From Reticulascus tulasneorum (lineage: Eukaryota; Ascomycota; Sordariomycetes; Glomerellales; Reticulascaceae): DNA of 64,000 nt. The notes under the pieces were generated by a model that saw nothing but the letters and a program-made list of their open reading frames with translations, was not told the origin of the DNA and did no database searches. Each line of letters opens with the position of its first letter. Within the stretch, counting starts at the first letter, position 1. Positions 36,549-47,799 of this stretch are shown piece by piece. A program made the translations under genes and the position numbers. The stretch is from assembly GCA_001557505.1 (NCBI GenBank), contig LSAX01000002.1, positions 2,666,001 through 2,730,000 on the forward strand. Reading direction: 5' to 3'.

Positions 36549-37122
36549 GGTGAACTCTTGGTGGACCGAAACAAGTCCTTCCGTGAGATTTAGTATATTC
36601 GGCAGTGCAAAGAAGCTCAATTGCGCCTCCCTAATCAACCACTGGTGGTTTGGAGTTGTGTGTGTTAGGCGGGAAGGGAAGGGAAGTCGGGACGACACGG
36701 TGGTCACCAGAAAGTTCGGCGCAGGTGAACGAAATTCCCCAAATTTTTGTTGAAATTCACCGATTTAGGCCCTCGTGGCTACTTTCCAGCGAACCTTCAC
36801 CCCCCGGTCCTGTGGAGAGTGGGGTTGCTTCCACTTTAGGCACGTGCATGACCTGCCCTTTCCGTGTTCCCGTATTCCCTCCTGGTCTGTCAAGTTACCT
36901 TAGTAAGTAATTAGTTTTTCCGATCCCTCTGTTCCGCCGCGCTGGGGCCTTCTTTGTTTCGGATCAATTCAGCCCAGGAATTTTGCGCGAGGCTGCATCT
37001 ATCTACACTCCAACACTTTTTTATTTTTTGGGGGCTTATCTGCGGCGACCTCGATCTTTCCACTCCTCAACCTGCGACAACATAAGCAGGCGAATACTGC
37101 CACCGACGTATCCCCAATAAAG
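36549..37122. promoter_or_regulatory. Bidirectional promoter BFR1 / RPB5
   Basis: These 574 bases separate the divergent start codons of BFR1 and RPB5, so both promoters must sit here or overlap. A T-rich stretch, TTTTTTATTTTTT, lies 100 bases before RPB5, and a TTACCTTAGTAAGTAATTA motif is near 36895-36913. A shared promoter between a translation/secretion factor and a core polymerase subunit fits co-regulation with growth rate, but this is inference. Confidence 0.6.
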
Positions 37123-38001
37123 ATGGATGGGCCGGTAGATGTCCATGCCAAGGAGGTCTCCAGACTCTGGAGAGCATGGAGGACTGTCCATGAGATGGTT
37201 GCCGATCGTGTACGATGCCTTTTTTGTCTCCCCCAGTGAGGATCAAGGCCTGCGCTCCTCCTACTCCTTCCGAAGCAAGATGGAGCTGGCGCATGGGTTC
37301 GCCCGGATGCATGCACTTACTGACCGCCGACTATAGGGATACGACCTCGCGCAAGAGGAACTCGAAATCAGTCTCGAAAGGTTCAGAGACGAGTACACAG
37401 ACGCCGACGGCAGCGTGAAGTACGATCGCTCTACCGCCTCTGCTCCTCGACCACCTTAGACTAATCCCCTTGTAGTCGTAGCAAGCTTCAATTCTCCGCC
37501 CGCCCTTCGGAGGCCATGATGGTCAAATTCCCCCCAGAAAAGCGGCCTGGCCACTCGGAGCCGGTCGCCCAAGTCGGCACCATCTGGGTGGAATTCCTAG
37601 CCGACTCGACCTTCGGCGTGGCGCAGATCAAGAAGTTTCTCAAACACGCCGTCGACAACAACTTCCCCGTCGCCATCATGGTTACGCACGTGGCCCTGTC
37701 CCCGGCAGCTCGCAAGAGTCTCGCATCCGTCGAGAACTTCACGCGTGTCGAGTGCTTCCTCGAGGAGGACCTGCTCGTCAACATCACGCACCACGAGCTC
37801 GTGCCCAAGCACATCCTGCTCAGCAAGGAGGAGAAGGTGGCGCTTCTGAAGCGCTATCGGCTGAAAGATACGCAGCTGCCGCGGTTGCTTCAGAAAGATC
37901 CGGTTGCGCGCTACCTGGGGCTCAAGAGAGGGCAGGTCGTGAAGATTATAAGGAATAGCGAGACGGCAGGGAGGTATGCCAGTTATCGGCTCTGCGTATG
38001 A
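37123..38001 (+). CDS. RPB5: DNA-directed RNA polymerases I, II and III subunit Rpb5
   Basis: A subunit shared by all three nuclear RNA polymerases, 231 residues. Three exons: 37123-37209 (..LWRAWRTVHEMVADR), 37337-37419 (GYDLAQEELEISLERF..) and 37476-38001. The joins give VADR-GYDL and DGSV-N-RSKLQF, matching the family without gaps. Both introns have GTACGA donors. The C-terminal half contains the assembly domain (HELVPKHILLSKEEKVALLK, then RYLGLKRGQVVKIIRNSETA, ending YASYRLCV). The ATG at 37123 starts MDGPVDVHAKEV. Length is close to yeast Rpb5 (215). It is divergently transcribed from BFR1. Confidence 0.96.
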
Positions 38002-39158
38002 TGGGATTAGGAGGACAGAGACGCTGCTTTTTCGGTCATTGCGTTGCTGCTAGTTTGGCAAAAGACGGTAGCGTTCAAGAGACGCTTAGATCCAGTCTGC
38101 ATCAGGCGTTCAGGAGGTTCAAGGTGGTTTGTATGAAAAGCTGCCTGCTGTAGAGAATCCTTCACCATTATATAAGATCGCGGCTGTCTTATGATGACTA
38201 AAGTATAATCTATCTACAAGCCGTGAATTACTGGGGAGGGGGGTCAGTCTTACGCCGTTATTTTGGGCCATAGTCAAACCACACTTCATCACGAGCTGAG
38301 TCGCCTGGCAGATCTTCGCACCTCTTCATCTGGCGACCTCCTCGTCTCTACCAGGAAAGAATTTGTGTAAAAGCTTCTCTTGAGGCAATGGCAATTCCGG
38401 ACCGGATTATCGTCCAAGGGAACATGTCAACCTTGTTCATCCGCAGCTTCTCAGCCCCCTTTCGAAACCGTGACACATCAATCAGTCCGTGCTGAACTTC
38501 GGTCTGCATGACATTCCCAACCCTGACAGCCCGATCCGCAAGGATCTCCAAATCGTCACGTCTGTGCGGCGCCAATCCCCCGACCTGAAAGAACCCCTCC
38601 TCCAGGGAAAAAAAAAAGTCCAGAAGCCCATATCATCTCACTCACTTTACTCATCAAAGTCAACAGGTCGACCTCGCGGCCTCATATCACGCCCCCCTAG
38701 GCGCCCGTCACCAGGGAACACAAGAGTATGATAGGTGCTGGTGTCATTAAAGTCTGTCTGTTCTGAGGACTGTTGGGACTGTGCAATACAAACAATTGGC
38801 GATTATCGCCGGGGTATATGTAACTAAAAGCAAGGCCAGCAGCTTTCGGATCCTCATGTAACCCCTTTCCCCCCCCTTCCCAAAAAATAATAATTAAGGG
38901 CCTCCTCCTCCAGGAGAAAAACACCTAGATTTTGTTCATTCATGCCCCGTGTCTCGTCAGAAAATTTGTGTCCAGAAATAGTTTCCCCCCTTTGGTCTCC
39001 GTGATCCTAGAAACGCCGGTCCGGAGATCTAGCTTCTAATAACTCCAACCGAATTTCCTGAATATTCCCCCTATAAAAAAGTTTCCGTCATGATACATGG
39101 GCGAAGGTGATGGACGCCTGGTGTGCAAATATTTGATAATCATGTAGTTGTGTCGGGA
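38002..39158. other. Convergent intergenic region
   Basis: This 1.16-kb region lies between the 3' ends of RPB5 and the receptor gene. A 75-codon minus-strand frame (38348-38575) has a protein-like composition but no homology I recognise. The rest is A/T-rich with C- and A-runs (38868-38895) and holds nothing supportable. Confidence 0.45.
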
Positions 39159-40848
39159 CTACCGTAGAAGACCGCCCACGTCCGCGAGGATCGGTCCTGA
39201 GTCGGATCTTGCCGTCGGGTCGTATGGTGGCGACTCGCCATGGCGTGACTGCGGGATGGGCTGCAGCTCAGTGCCGGTTCGCGACTTTTGCCGAGCTTGC
39301 TTCGAGTTCATGGGCCCCAAAAGGCCGCCCAAGTCCTGTAGTAGGGCCGTTGAGCCTCGGCGCATTCCGTTCCCGCTTGCCGGTAAGGTCGGCGATGGCA
39401 TGCCTTGCGCCTGTGGCGATAATGGATCCACGTTGGAGGAGAAGTTGGAAACAAAGCTGTCTCGTCGGAAACTGGAACTGCTCGGCTGGTCCTCTGTTAA
39501 TAAACCCCCAACGTCGAAGAACGACACCCTCCTAGGTGTGGGGGTCGAGTTGCTTCTCGAGGAGGTCAAATGTTCCCTAAGAAGCGAGTCGTCGCTTCTT
39601 TCGGCGTTGCTCCTCTTCCGCTGTGGAAACTGCCACGAATGCATGTTTTCGGTGAGCCTCTTTGCCAGGGGCGCTGGCGTGAAGTGCGGGTGGCTCTCGT
39701 CCATTCCAGGCGAATCTGGGTGTTGTCGCAGTTCCGGATCGAGGCCCATACCAACATCTCGAACCAAGTCTTCGTCACTGCCCCAATGCCTATGCAAAGT
39801 CGGTCGTCGAGAGCCCGAAGAGCGGTCCATGGAATCGGCTGCTATCGAGCCATACTTGAATTTTCTCTTTTTCACTCCTCGATCCCGGACAAACGAACCC
39901 AGTACCAAGGAATTCGCTGCTGCAGTTGCAAATAGCAACTCTACAGACGCCAGCAGAGATCTCATCTGCTGACTTCCGTGGGCTTCGATGACATGAGGGA
40001 CTCGGTAGAGTGTGGCCCCGATAACCGAGAAACTCAGCGAGAAGAGTAGGGTAAGCTGGATCTTTCTTTTGATGCCCATCTGACTCCGTAAGATGATGGG
40101 AATTGGGAAGAAAACCAGTAGTAGATCAGTGAAAATGTTGCACGTGGCCATGGTGATGAGCTGTGCATATCCCTGACGGCACTGCCCGCCGGGATCTGGC
40201 AGAACCTGCCAGTAGTGGGTGAAGGGTTGACATTCCGCCAAGTCGCTGATGAGGACGGCAACAAATGTCGCGATTAGGGTGCCTCTGATTACCAATAGCG
40301 TCTGCTCGTACGATCGTTCCCAGGTGACGCCAGTCAGGCGCTTGAAAAACTCTAAAATAGTGTTCTTCAAAATCCACAACCTAGAACAAACGGGACGTTA
40401 GCATCCGTTCTGCTGGGAGCATTTTTTGAATTTTTCTTTCCGCGACCGTTTTCCTCCTCAACGGGATTGTGCATAAAAATAGGGAACAGAGGTAAAATAA
40501 AAAAGCCACATACGTCGCTGTATGGAGCATCCGGCTCGCGAGCACGAGACCACTTGCAATCTGTTTCTTTCGTATTAGATCGTCCGAGAGTTTTACGCCG
40601 TCGAAGTTGGCATTATTTGTTCCGTAAAGCAGAATGAAGTGCACGCATCCCATGCGCAGGTAGAGAGGTATCAGAGCAAGCGCGGCGACTTTGTCCTCCC
40701 GGAACAGCTTCTCGGTTCGAATGAACCGACCGGCAATGCGCAGCAGGATGATGGCCGTGCAGAAAGCGGTTATCCACCAGCAGACCAGCAACGTTGGTTT
40801 GTCGTAGCGGAATGCGCGCAGCTCTGGGGGATCCGAGTAGAGCGCCAT
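39159..40848 (-). CDS. PTH11-like seven-transmembrane receptor
   Basis: An integral membrane protein of 518 residues resembling the fungal PTH11/rhodopsin-fold receptor family, which senses surfaces and nutrients at the plasma membrane. Two exons: 40848-40514 and 40380-39159, joined by a 133-bp intron (GTATGT..TCTAG) to give RMLHTATLWILKNT. Hydrophobic helices include LLVCWWITAFCTAIILLRIA, LIPLYLRMGCVHFILLYG, TLIATFVAVLISDL, MATCNIFTDLLLVFFPIPII, LTLLFSLSFSVIGATLY and SLLASVELLFATAAANSLVLG. No CFEM cysteine domain precedes them. The cytosolic tail (about 265 residues) is Ser/Arg-rich and contains three DVGGLL-type motifs, the last ending the protein (DVGGLLR). Start: an ATG directly before the first helix. 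The ligand is unknown. Confidence 0.82.
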
Positions 40849-41567
40849 GGCGGTGGGATCGGATGTCCACGCCCGTCGACCTCCGCAGAGGGCACGACGA
40901 GCGGGGAGAGGACTACGTTGCGGATGTTCGGCGGGGACTGGCCAATATCAATTCCTTTGTCGGTCGGTGGAGCGTGCAATCGATTGATTGTCAACTATTA
41001 TTGCTGCTGCCAGGCGTTCGAGCCCTCCGGATTTGTCGAGTGGTGGTGAATGCTATGACGTCCAAGGTGGTCTGTGGTATGCTGGAGCGACTGGTACCTC
41101 GGTAGCATGAACAATGCGATTGTGACGGGATGAACGGTGCGACATGAAAGAGATCCACGTCAGATTCGGGCGAGGTTGGCGTCAGCAGAGGGAAAAGGCG
41201 CATAGCCGTCGAGAAGAGGTTCTTCAAAGGCCGTCCGGATCGAGTTGTGAGGAATACAGAAGACGGAAGGGAGAAAGAGTGTGAGGGCGAGAAGAGTGGA
41301 GGAGGTAGATAGAGATGTATCGGAGGAGCGGCGGGAGAGGGTAATACTTCAGCTGCAGCCAGCAGCCTGAGATATGGCGAAGTACTTGGTGAGCTGTACC
41401 GCTGTACGACCTCCAAGTCGAACAGCCACCAGCTGGGATTTCGATAGGCTGGCCGATGGGGTAGGGATGGGGGGGTGGGAAGACCGGACCAGGGGGGGGA
41501 GGCTTTTCATGGATAGGTCGGCGGGCGTGGATGGGGGTTTATCGGGTCCCTGGGTTCGATGTCCAAC

Positions 41568-41587
41568 ACTCACTCACTCACTCACTC
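41568..41587. repeat. (ACTC)n microsatellite
   Basis: Five uninterrupted CACT/ACTC units upstream of the receptor gene. Confidence 0.85.
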
Positions 41588-43271
41588 CCCAGGCATTAAG
41601 AGATGGAGGGAGAGAGGGGGGGACCCCAGAGGGGGGAGGGGTGTAAGTGGGTGGCTGAGAGGTGTGAGACTTGTGAATCGCGAGAGGGCGGAATGCCCTG
41701 CACAGATGTACTGAACTAGTTCGATTCGTAGTGTGGGCGGGCAGATTGGCGGTGGATTCGACGAGGATTGGACGGGATGGACGCGCAGTCCAATGGCACA
41801 GCTCTGGTCTGTCTGTCTGTCTCCCATCCTCGCAGCGCCGCCTGGCGAGAGAAACTCTCTCTATCCTCTCTGTGTTCGCATCTCTCTTGTCTCTTTCTCT
41901 GCCCTGTCAGTTGTAGACTCCCTTTTCGCCGGGCAGGCGGGCGACTTGACGGGTGGAGTGACAGGACGTTATCCAACATGTCAGTGGCTCAGGCCGGCGG
42001 AGCCACCAAACACACAGACATTTTTGTCAGACTCGATTCAAGACTCGAGATAGGAGATGGGGCTTGGTGGGCCGAGTGGCGTACCAATTGTCTCCATCTC
42101 GGGACATGACAGGTCTCACCTCGAGTCCCAGCTGGAGGCTCTCCCAGATTGGGTCCAGACCACATGTACTCGAACCAAACTCATCGCCCCCCGGTCCGCT
42201 CCTCTCCCTCTCTTCTTCAACGCCGCAGCTGGTGGACAGGTCACAAGCAAGCTCCTGCTGGCGACCTCGCGACCTAGCCCGCTACCGATGGATGGGTCCT
42301 CATGCGGAGAGATTGGCCCTGTCAAAGCAAGGCAAGCACCAAATATATGCAGAGCGTTTCTTTTGTGTTCTGCACACTGCTGCATGCTGCGTCCGAGCAT
42401 CAATCACAACGCAGACATGCAACAGCTGTCGACTCTCGACCGACCAGCAAAACACCCTGACACTGAGGGGGGCTGGTGGCGGTATCGTCTACCTTAGCTT
42501 ATGCCGGCAAATGAGTATAGCTGCCGAGTATTTTATACCGGACCAAACATGGAAAAAGCAGGCCAGTGATTGAGCTTGCTCGCCCACCAGTTGTGGCGGG
42601 CAGTATCAACCACTAGCTGACCCTTGGAGGTAGATCACAGAGCGAGCAGCGCAATTTTTTCCTCTCTCTCTCTCTTCGTTGCGCTCCCAGCCTTCACGAG
42701 ATCCGGGACCGGGTTGTCTGTGGGAATATGATAGATGAGACAAATCCATTTCTTTCACGAATTGGACCAGTAACAGGCAGCCTGCGGGCGACCCCCCTCT
42801 CCAAATCCAAATTCTAAAGCCGGAGCCAAAGCCAAAAACCGAACAAAGTCTCTCCGCAGAGATAAGGCGGCCAGAGAATGACTGACTTGGGAGTGCAGAT
42901 TGCAACGGATATCCATCGATCAACTACAGCCACGCCCCCCTCCCTACCCCCAACCCAAGCCTGCACACAATACCTAACTTAAGTAGTCCGTAAGTAATAC
43001 ATGCCTTACATAAGATGGGAGGTTGTACTGTTAGGTACATTTTGCCCTGAGCCCGTGGCAGCCATCTCGGTTTTATTTTAGACTCTGCGCGTGTGCCTCC
43101 ACCAAAAGTTTCCTTATTCCTCTTTTCAATGCTGACAGGCTTGCCAATAATTGACTTTGCCTCTTTGCCAGACCGGGGACGAGTCATTCATTTATGAAGC
43201 ACGGTACCTATAGGACCACGATGCATGCAAGAGGTGAGGCCCGATGCCCCGGGACAGCAGCTGGTCTTTGC

Positions 43272-43307
43272 CAGCACCAGCACCAGCACCAGCACCAGCA
43301 CCAGCAG
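43272..43307. repeat. (CAGCAC)n microsatellite
   Basis: About six CAGCAC units followed by CAGCAG. A short frame through it (43194-43397, +) would give Gln-His repeats, but nothing indicates it is translated. Confidence 0.85.
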
Positions 43308-44197
43308 CGCTTGTGTTTCTGCATGCATGCACATCTGGGTAGGTACACATGTAAGCTTGGGCGATTTTTGTTCATTCGGTGTCTTTTGATGAGTTAGGGG
43401 GCGAGTGGGACCAGTTCTACGAATAGCTCATCAACCCAGCAAGCTTAACATATATGCCAGGAAACCATCACCGAAGCTAGGAACCACGCTGGAGGTGGTT
43501 GAGGAGATATAGATGCAATTTTGACCCGCTTGCGAATCGGTAGCCCTATTAGAACTGCGTACGGGCGTACTAGTCAGTTCAAAACCAGGGCTTTATCTCT
43601 GGGCAGGTCAATCCTTACCGTCATTATGGGTCCCCTTCCCCCCCAATAAGCAGCATAACAAGCCGACAGTTAACCGGTAATGGTAGCTCATGAGCTAAAG
43701 GGCAAATACCACGGGGCGTGCCATACCACACGAGTTTGACGGACTGGGTTGCGGATAGCCAGTCGCTGATGAGACTACTTGTGGGCACAACGGCAAGCAC
43801 GGCAAGCAAGAGGGGGTACGAAGTATCGCTGCAAGACGAACGGATGTGCAGATTACTGGCCATTCGTATGGGTACTGGAAAAAGGAAGAGAGGAGAGCGG
43901 CCTAGACCCGTTCCTGGTTTGGCGGCCACGCTGGTGTGCCGCCGCCTAGCCTCCGAAGCCTCCCCGAGCAAAGACAGCGAACCGAAACCGAAGTACAGCG
44001 GCGAAGGGGGAATGGGAGGCAAAGAACGAACAAAGTCGAGAGAGGAGCCCACAAGCCGCCCTGTTTAAGCCCAAGGACAGCTCCGTTGTGGTTCGTAATC
44101 CCGGCCGGTAGAGGGGGGCGTGTGAGAGAAGAGTTACAAACTACTCTACCAAGGAGCGGACAAAATTCAGAACGGATTTTTGACGACAAGCGGCACA

Positions 44198-44223
44198 CCC
44201 CCCCCCCCCCCCCCCCCCCCCCC
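44198..44223. repeat. 26-base C homopolymer
   Basis: An uninterrupted run of 26 C on the plus strand. Its length is at risk of sequencing or assembly error. Confidence 0.9.
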
Positions 44224-46102
44224 ATCAAGTCTTCGCTCCGCTTTGCCCTTCCAGGTTTAGTTAGCACGTGGGGAGGCGCGAGAGATACCCAGCTGGTAGT
44301 TCCGTACCCAGCACATTCTAACTTATCACCGAGCACATGGTGTGTACATTGCAACAATTCCCGAGTCGAAACCATGGGCGCGCGCCGTACCATACATAAT
44401 TACTACGTACCCATACCTATACCAGTACGTTACCTACCCGGCGGGCGGTCGGGGGCAGTGGTACTCACTCCATGGAAACGGGGTCGGGTGATGCAGAGAG
44501 CCCTGAATGGGAGCACTGGCCGTAGGGAGTTTAGCGCCCCAAATCCCACCCGATAGGACCCTGCCACCTCTCTCCATGCTCCAGGCGGTACATGATGGAA
44601 CCCCCCCCCGGGCCTCCAGGCAAAGCTTCTACGACGTACCACATTTAGCGCATGCCTACAAGGTCTGCCGCCATGATTTTCCCAGCCTGGTGCGGATCCC
44701 ACCCAAGTGACCCCAGACCTGGTCTGCAAACCCCTCCCATTTGATTCATCGCCCTTCTCCCTCCTCCCCCCAATCAATCCCAATCTCTCAAAATCTCATT
44801 CAATCTCTCTCACCCCCCCAACCATCGAAAATCCTACGCTCAGACAGTCATCCACCACCACGAAGTGTATGGGCTACGGTGGTATGTACTGTGCTACTTC
44901 GAGCACTGGACCAAATAGATACTCATTAGTGTGCACACTACTTACTACCTGGCCTCCTGCGTATCTAAGTACTAGGGGAGCTAAGGTAACCTCTCTACCT
45001 TGGGTACCTTACCTACCATTGAGAATCCCAGCCATCTCTCCCGCGTGACCCCGAATCGGCTGCCTTCCTTCACCGCTCACGCGACCGAGCAGAGCCGTTC
45101 CCCTCATCGCCAGCCCGCCAAGGGTTCTTCAGCAACTGGCGGCCGGGCTGGGCTTCACCCCGTCGTTATCGCGAGAATCCTTACTATGTACGTACAGCAA
45201 CTGCCTCGATGCAATTCTTCCCCCCCCCCCCGCCCTCTCGTAGCTCCCTCCTCGGTGCCGATGTCCGAATTTCCCTTACGACTTCCTCCTCAGGGGGGGA
45301 TGAGGGGGGCCTTGAACCCCCATATCATACGAACAGAGAGCTTCCCAGAGTTTCACTGCCTGTGCATTACCCAACAGAGCAGGTAGTTGGCGATTCCGTA
45401 TCTCGACGCTAGCTCGACGCCCGCCATTATGGGGATGGCAGAGGAGGACGGATATACATAGGACTGCCTGTCGAACTTATCGACTGCATTATGGATGCCC
45501 GCACCCCCCTCCCTGCCATCTGGACACTAGCTGACCCACCCACCCTAGCCTAGCCCTCCTCATCGGTTGCCCGCACTTGAATGGGCGAATGGCCTCTCTT
45601 CGTTTTCTCGGACGGGACTAGACTGGCGTGCCCTCAACGTCGTTCGTTCGAGGATCCGCCGACGGGCACCTTTTTTCTTTTCGTGCGCCTGGCGAGTGCT
45701 CGCCTGGCCCCCCACCCTACCGTGGGTCGCCCATTCCAGCTTACCCTCCGCGGCGGCCATTCGCATCCCTGAGACTCGCGTCGCGTAACCACCAAACGGT
45801 GAAATTGGCTACCGGGATTTCTGTCCTCGACCCTGCCCTGCGAGCCTTGCGAAGAAGTGGTGTGCTACATTATTCCACGTGGAAAATGATCAACGACATG
45901 ACTGAGACCAAAAGTTTAATCATCATACAACCTGGCCTGTGCTCTTGCGCGATTTCACAAGTCTATCCCCTGGTTGATTGAAGCAGCCCCTCTCAGGTGA
46001 TACTTAACTTACTCGACATCGAACCACCTAAGCCAGCCACAAGATCGATCCGCTGCGGGACAGCCTGGTGAGTATGTATCATACCCTGGGCCTTTACAGA
46101 TA

Positions 46103-46138
46103 GAACGAGAGAGAGAGCGAGAACGAGAGAGAGAGCGA
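46103..46138. repeat. GA-rich 18-bp tandem duplication
   Basis: GAACGAGAGAGAGAGCGA occurs twice, exactly adjacent, and is followed by further GAGCGAGAGAAAGAGAG. It is nearly a pure purine tract of about 52 bases. Confidence 0.85.
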
Positions 46139-47799
46139 GAGCGAGAGAAAGAGAGTAGCCGCAACTACGGACGGCGCACCTTACTGTGTGATGCTACATG
46201 GCATGTGCCATATGTAGCTCAGTCACACAATCTTGAGAGATTGGTTAATGGACTAATTTACACACTGCGCAACCTCCAACACACATGCACACCCACACAC
46301 ACCCTCACTTCATATTAAGCCCTCATCGTCAGACCTGGCGATAGGGCCGATTTGGGCAATAAATCAAATCATTGTCACGCTTGTCAAAGAAGTGTCCCAA
46401 GGCCATGGTTAATCCGTCTCCTGGAGAGGGTTATGCCGGGCACTACCACCATCCATCTGCTTTAACCACCGACTTTAACTACGAAATAGCAGTATATTAA
46501 CGCTGATGCAAGTTCAATGAGGGTGCACATGTCATATTACACAATTGTTTTCCCTCGAAATACAATGACCAATTCTTCCATTTTCATACCCGCGCCCCGG
46601 GTTTGAGGAAGGGCTTCGCGCCACCGAGACACGCCATCAAGCCATCTCTTCATGTTTGATTCCAAATAGAGCAATCATTGTCATCGTCATCACGAAATCG
46701 GGTATCGACCCTCTCCATCGGACCCGATTGAGCGTGTGCATATTGAGGAGACACTGCACTGACTTGAGACAACCGCTGGTTAAATCCTCTGGATCGGCAA
46801 CGCCTCCGACGGGTACCTCTGCATAAGGTAAGGAGGAAGATGCAAACGGGATATCCATATTGACCCCGTCGTCCTCCCATTATCCCGGTATGCCCCAAGG
46901 CGTCGTACGCAAGCCGCCAGGCTGAACCAAGCCGCCGTAGCTGGATGGGGGCAGCCGTGCAAAACGTAGGCAATATGGCCCTGGGGTGTGCCTGCCGTGA
47001 TGAGTGCCCTGCATTGACTGGTCTTGGCTGCTTCAATCAATCTCCTCCCCAAACCCTCAGTTTCGCCGAATTGTGGCCTCGGGCATTCTATGTTTCCCCT
47101 CTGCGCATCTTTACACGGTCCGGCGGCGAGCTTCTCCACCCGAGTGTTGGAGGATCACCAACAAGACCAGTGGGTGAGCGCCAAAAGTACAATTACATTA
47201 ACACCACTGCAAAATGGCCTGCACTCCATAGTTGATCTACAATGCTGATCATCGACGTCCTGACGAACGCATGGCATGTCGCTATGCAGTGTGCATATTT
47301 ACCCTGATCGCTCATCACGAGCTTGGGGTAGGGGTCAAGCTCCTCAGGAGCTTTGCTGGTCTGGCTTCGGCCCCGCTACGGGAAATCTCGCAGCGCAACG
47401 CAATGTAGACGCACGGAAACTGAACGACACGCCCCTCCCTAAACCGTAGGCGACACGGCGTGTAAGACCTCCAGGCAAGTGGCTTTGGCCGTAGCCTGGG
47501 GCCGAGAAAGATGTGCTTCCTAGTGTGGAGAAAAGAGTCGACTCACCTTCCTCTCCGGGCGACATCATGACGTGACGCCGCCACGGCCGGAAGCGTGGGC
47601 CAAGTCCTTCTTCATCGCGCCTGTCATGCACGTTTGCTTGCAAGTTGCCCGGTTGAGAGCACAGCGCCTGCGGGGACGAAACCTAAGGCTGCAGTTGTGG
47701 ATTGTTCGCGTTTGGAGCTGCAGTTAGGGGTCTAGATGCTTCGTCATTGCGGGTTTTGCCCTTCATCTGTCGAGGCTTCAACTTCCTTTCCTAGACGGA

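Larger units (their letters stand above)
40849..47799. other. Almost 7 kb without a supportable gene
   Basis: This stretch lies upstream of the receptor and downstream of TBCD. It has many simple repeats: ACTC run (41568-41587), CAGCAC array (43272-43307), a 26-C run (44198-44223), C-rich tracts, a GA-rich duplication (46103-46138) and several TACC/GGTA motifs (for example 44400-44440 and 44955-45018). Open frames up to about 206 codons cross homopolymers, often start without ATG and resemble nothing. It may include a long receptor promoter, non-coding transcripts or a decayed element. Confidence 0.5.

Noticed and set aside
40955..41040. tRNA-like T-loop GGCGTTCGAGCCCT
   Set aside because: No matching acceptor stem or D-arm can be drawn upstream.
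43936..44556. 206-codon frame on the plus strand
   Set aside because: It crosses the 26-C homopolymer (poly-Pro by chance), has no ATG start and no homology.
46650..47640. Overlapping frames of about 100-130 codons on both strands
   Set aside because: They overlap in several frames, resemble no family and lack consistent splice sites.
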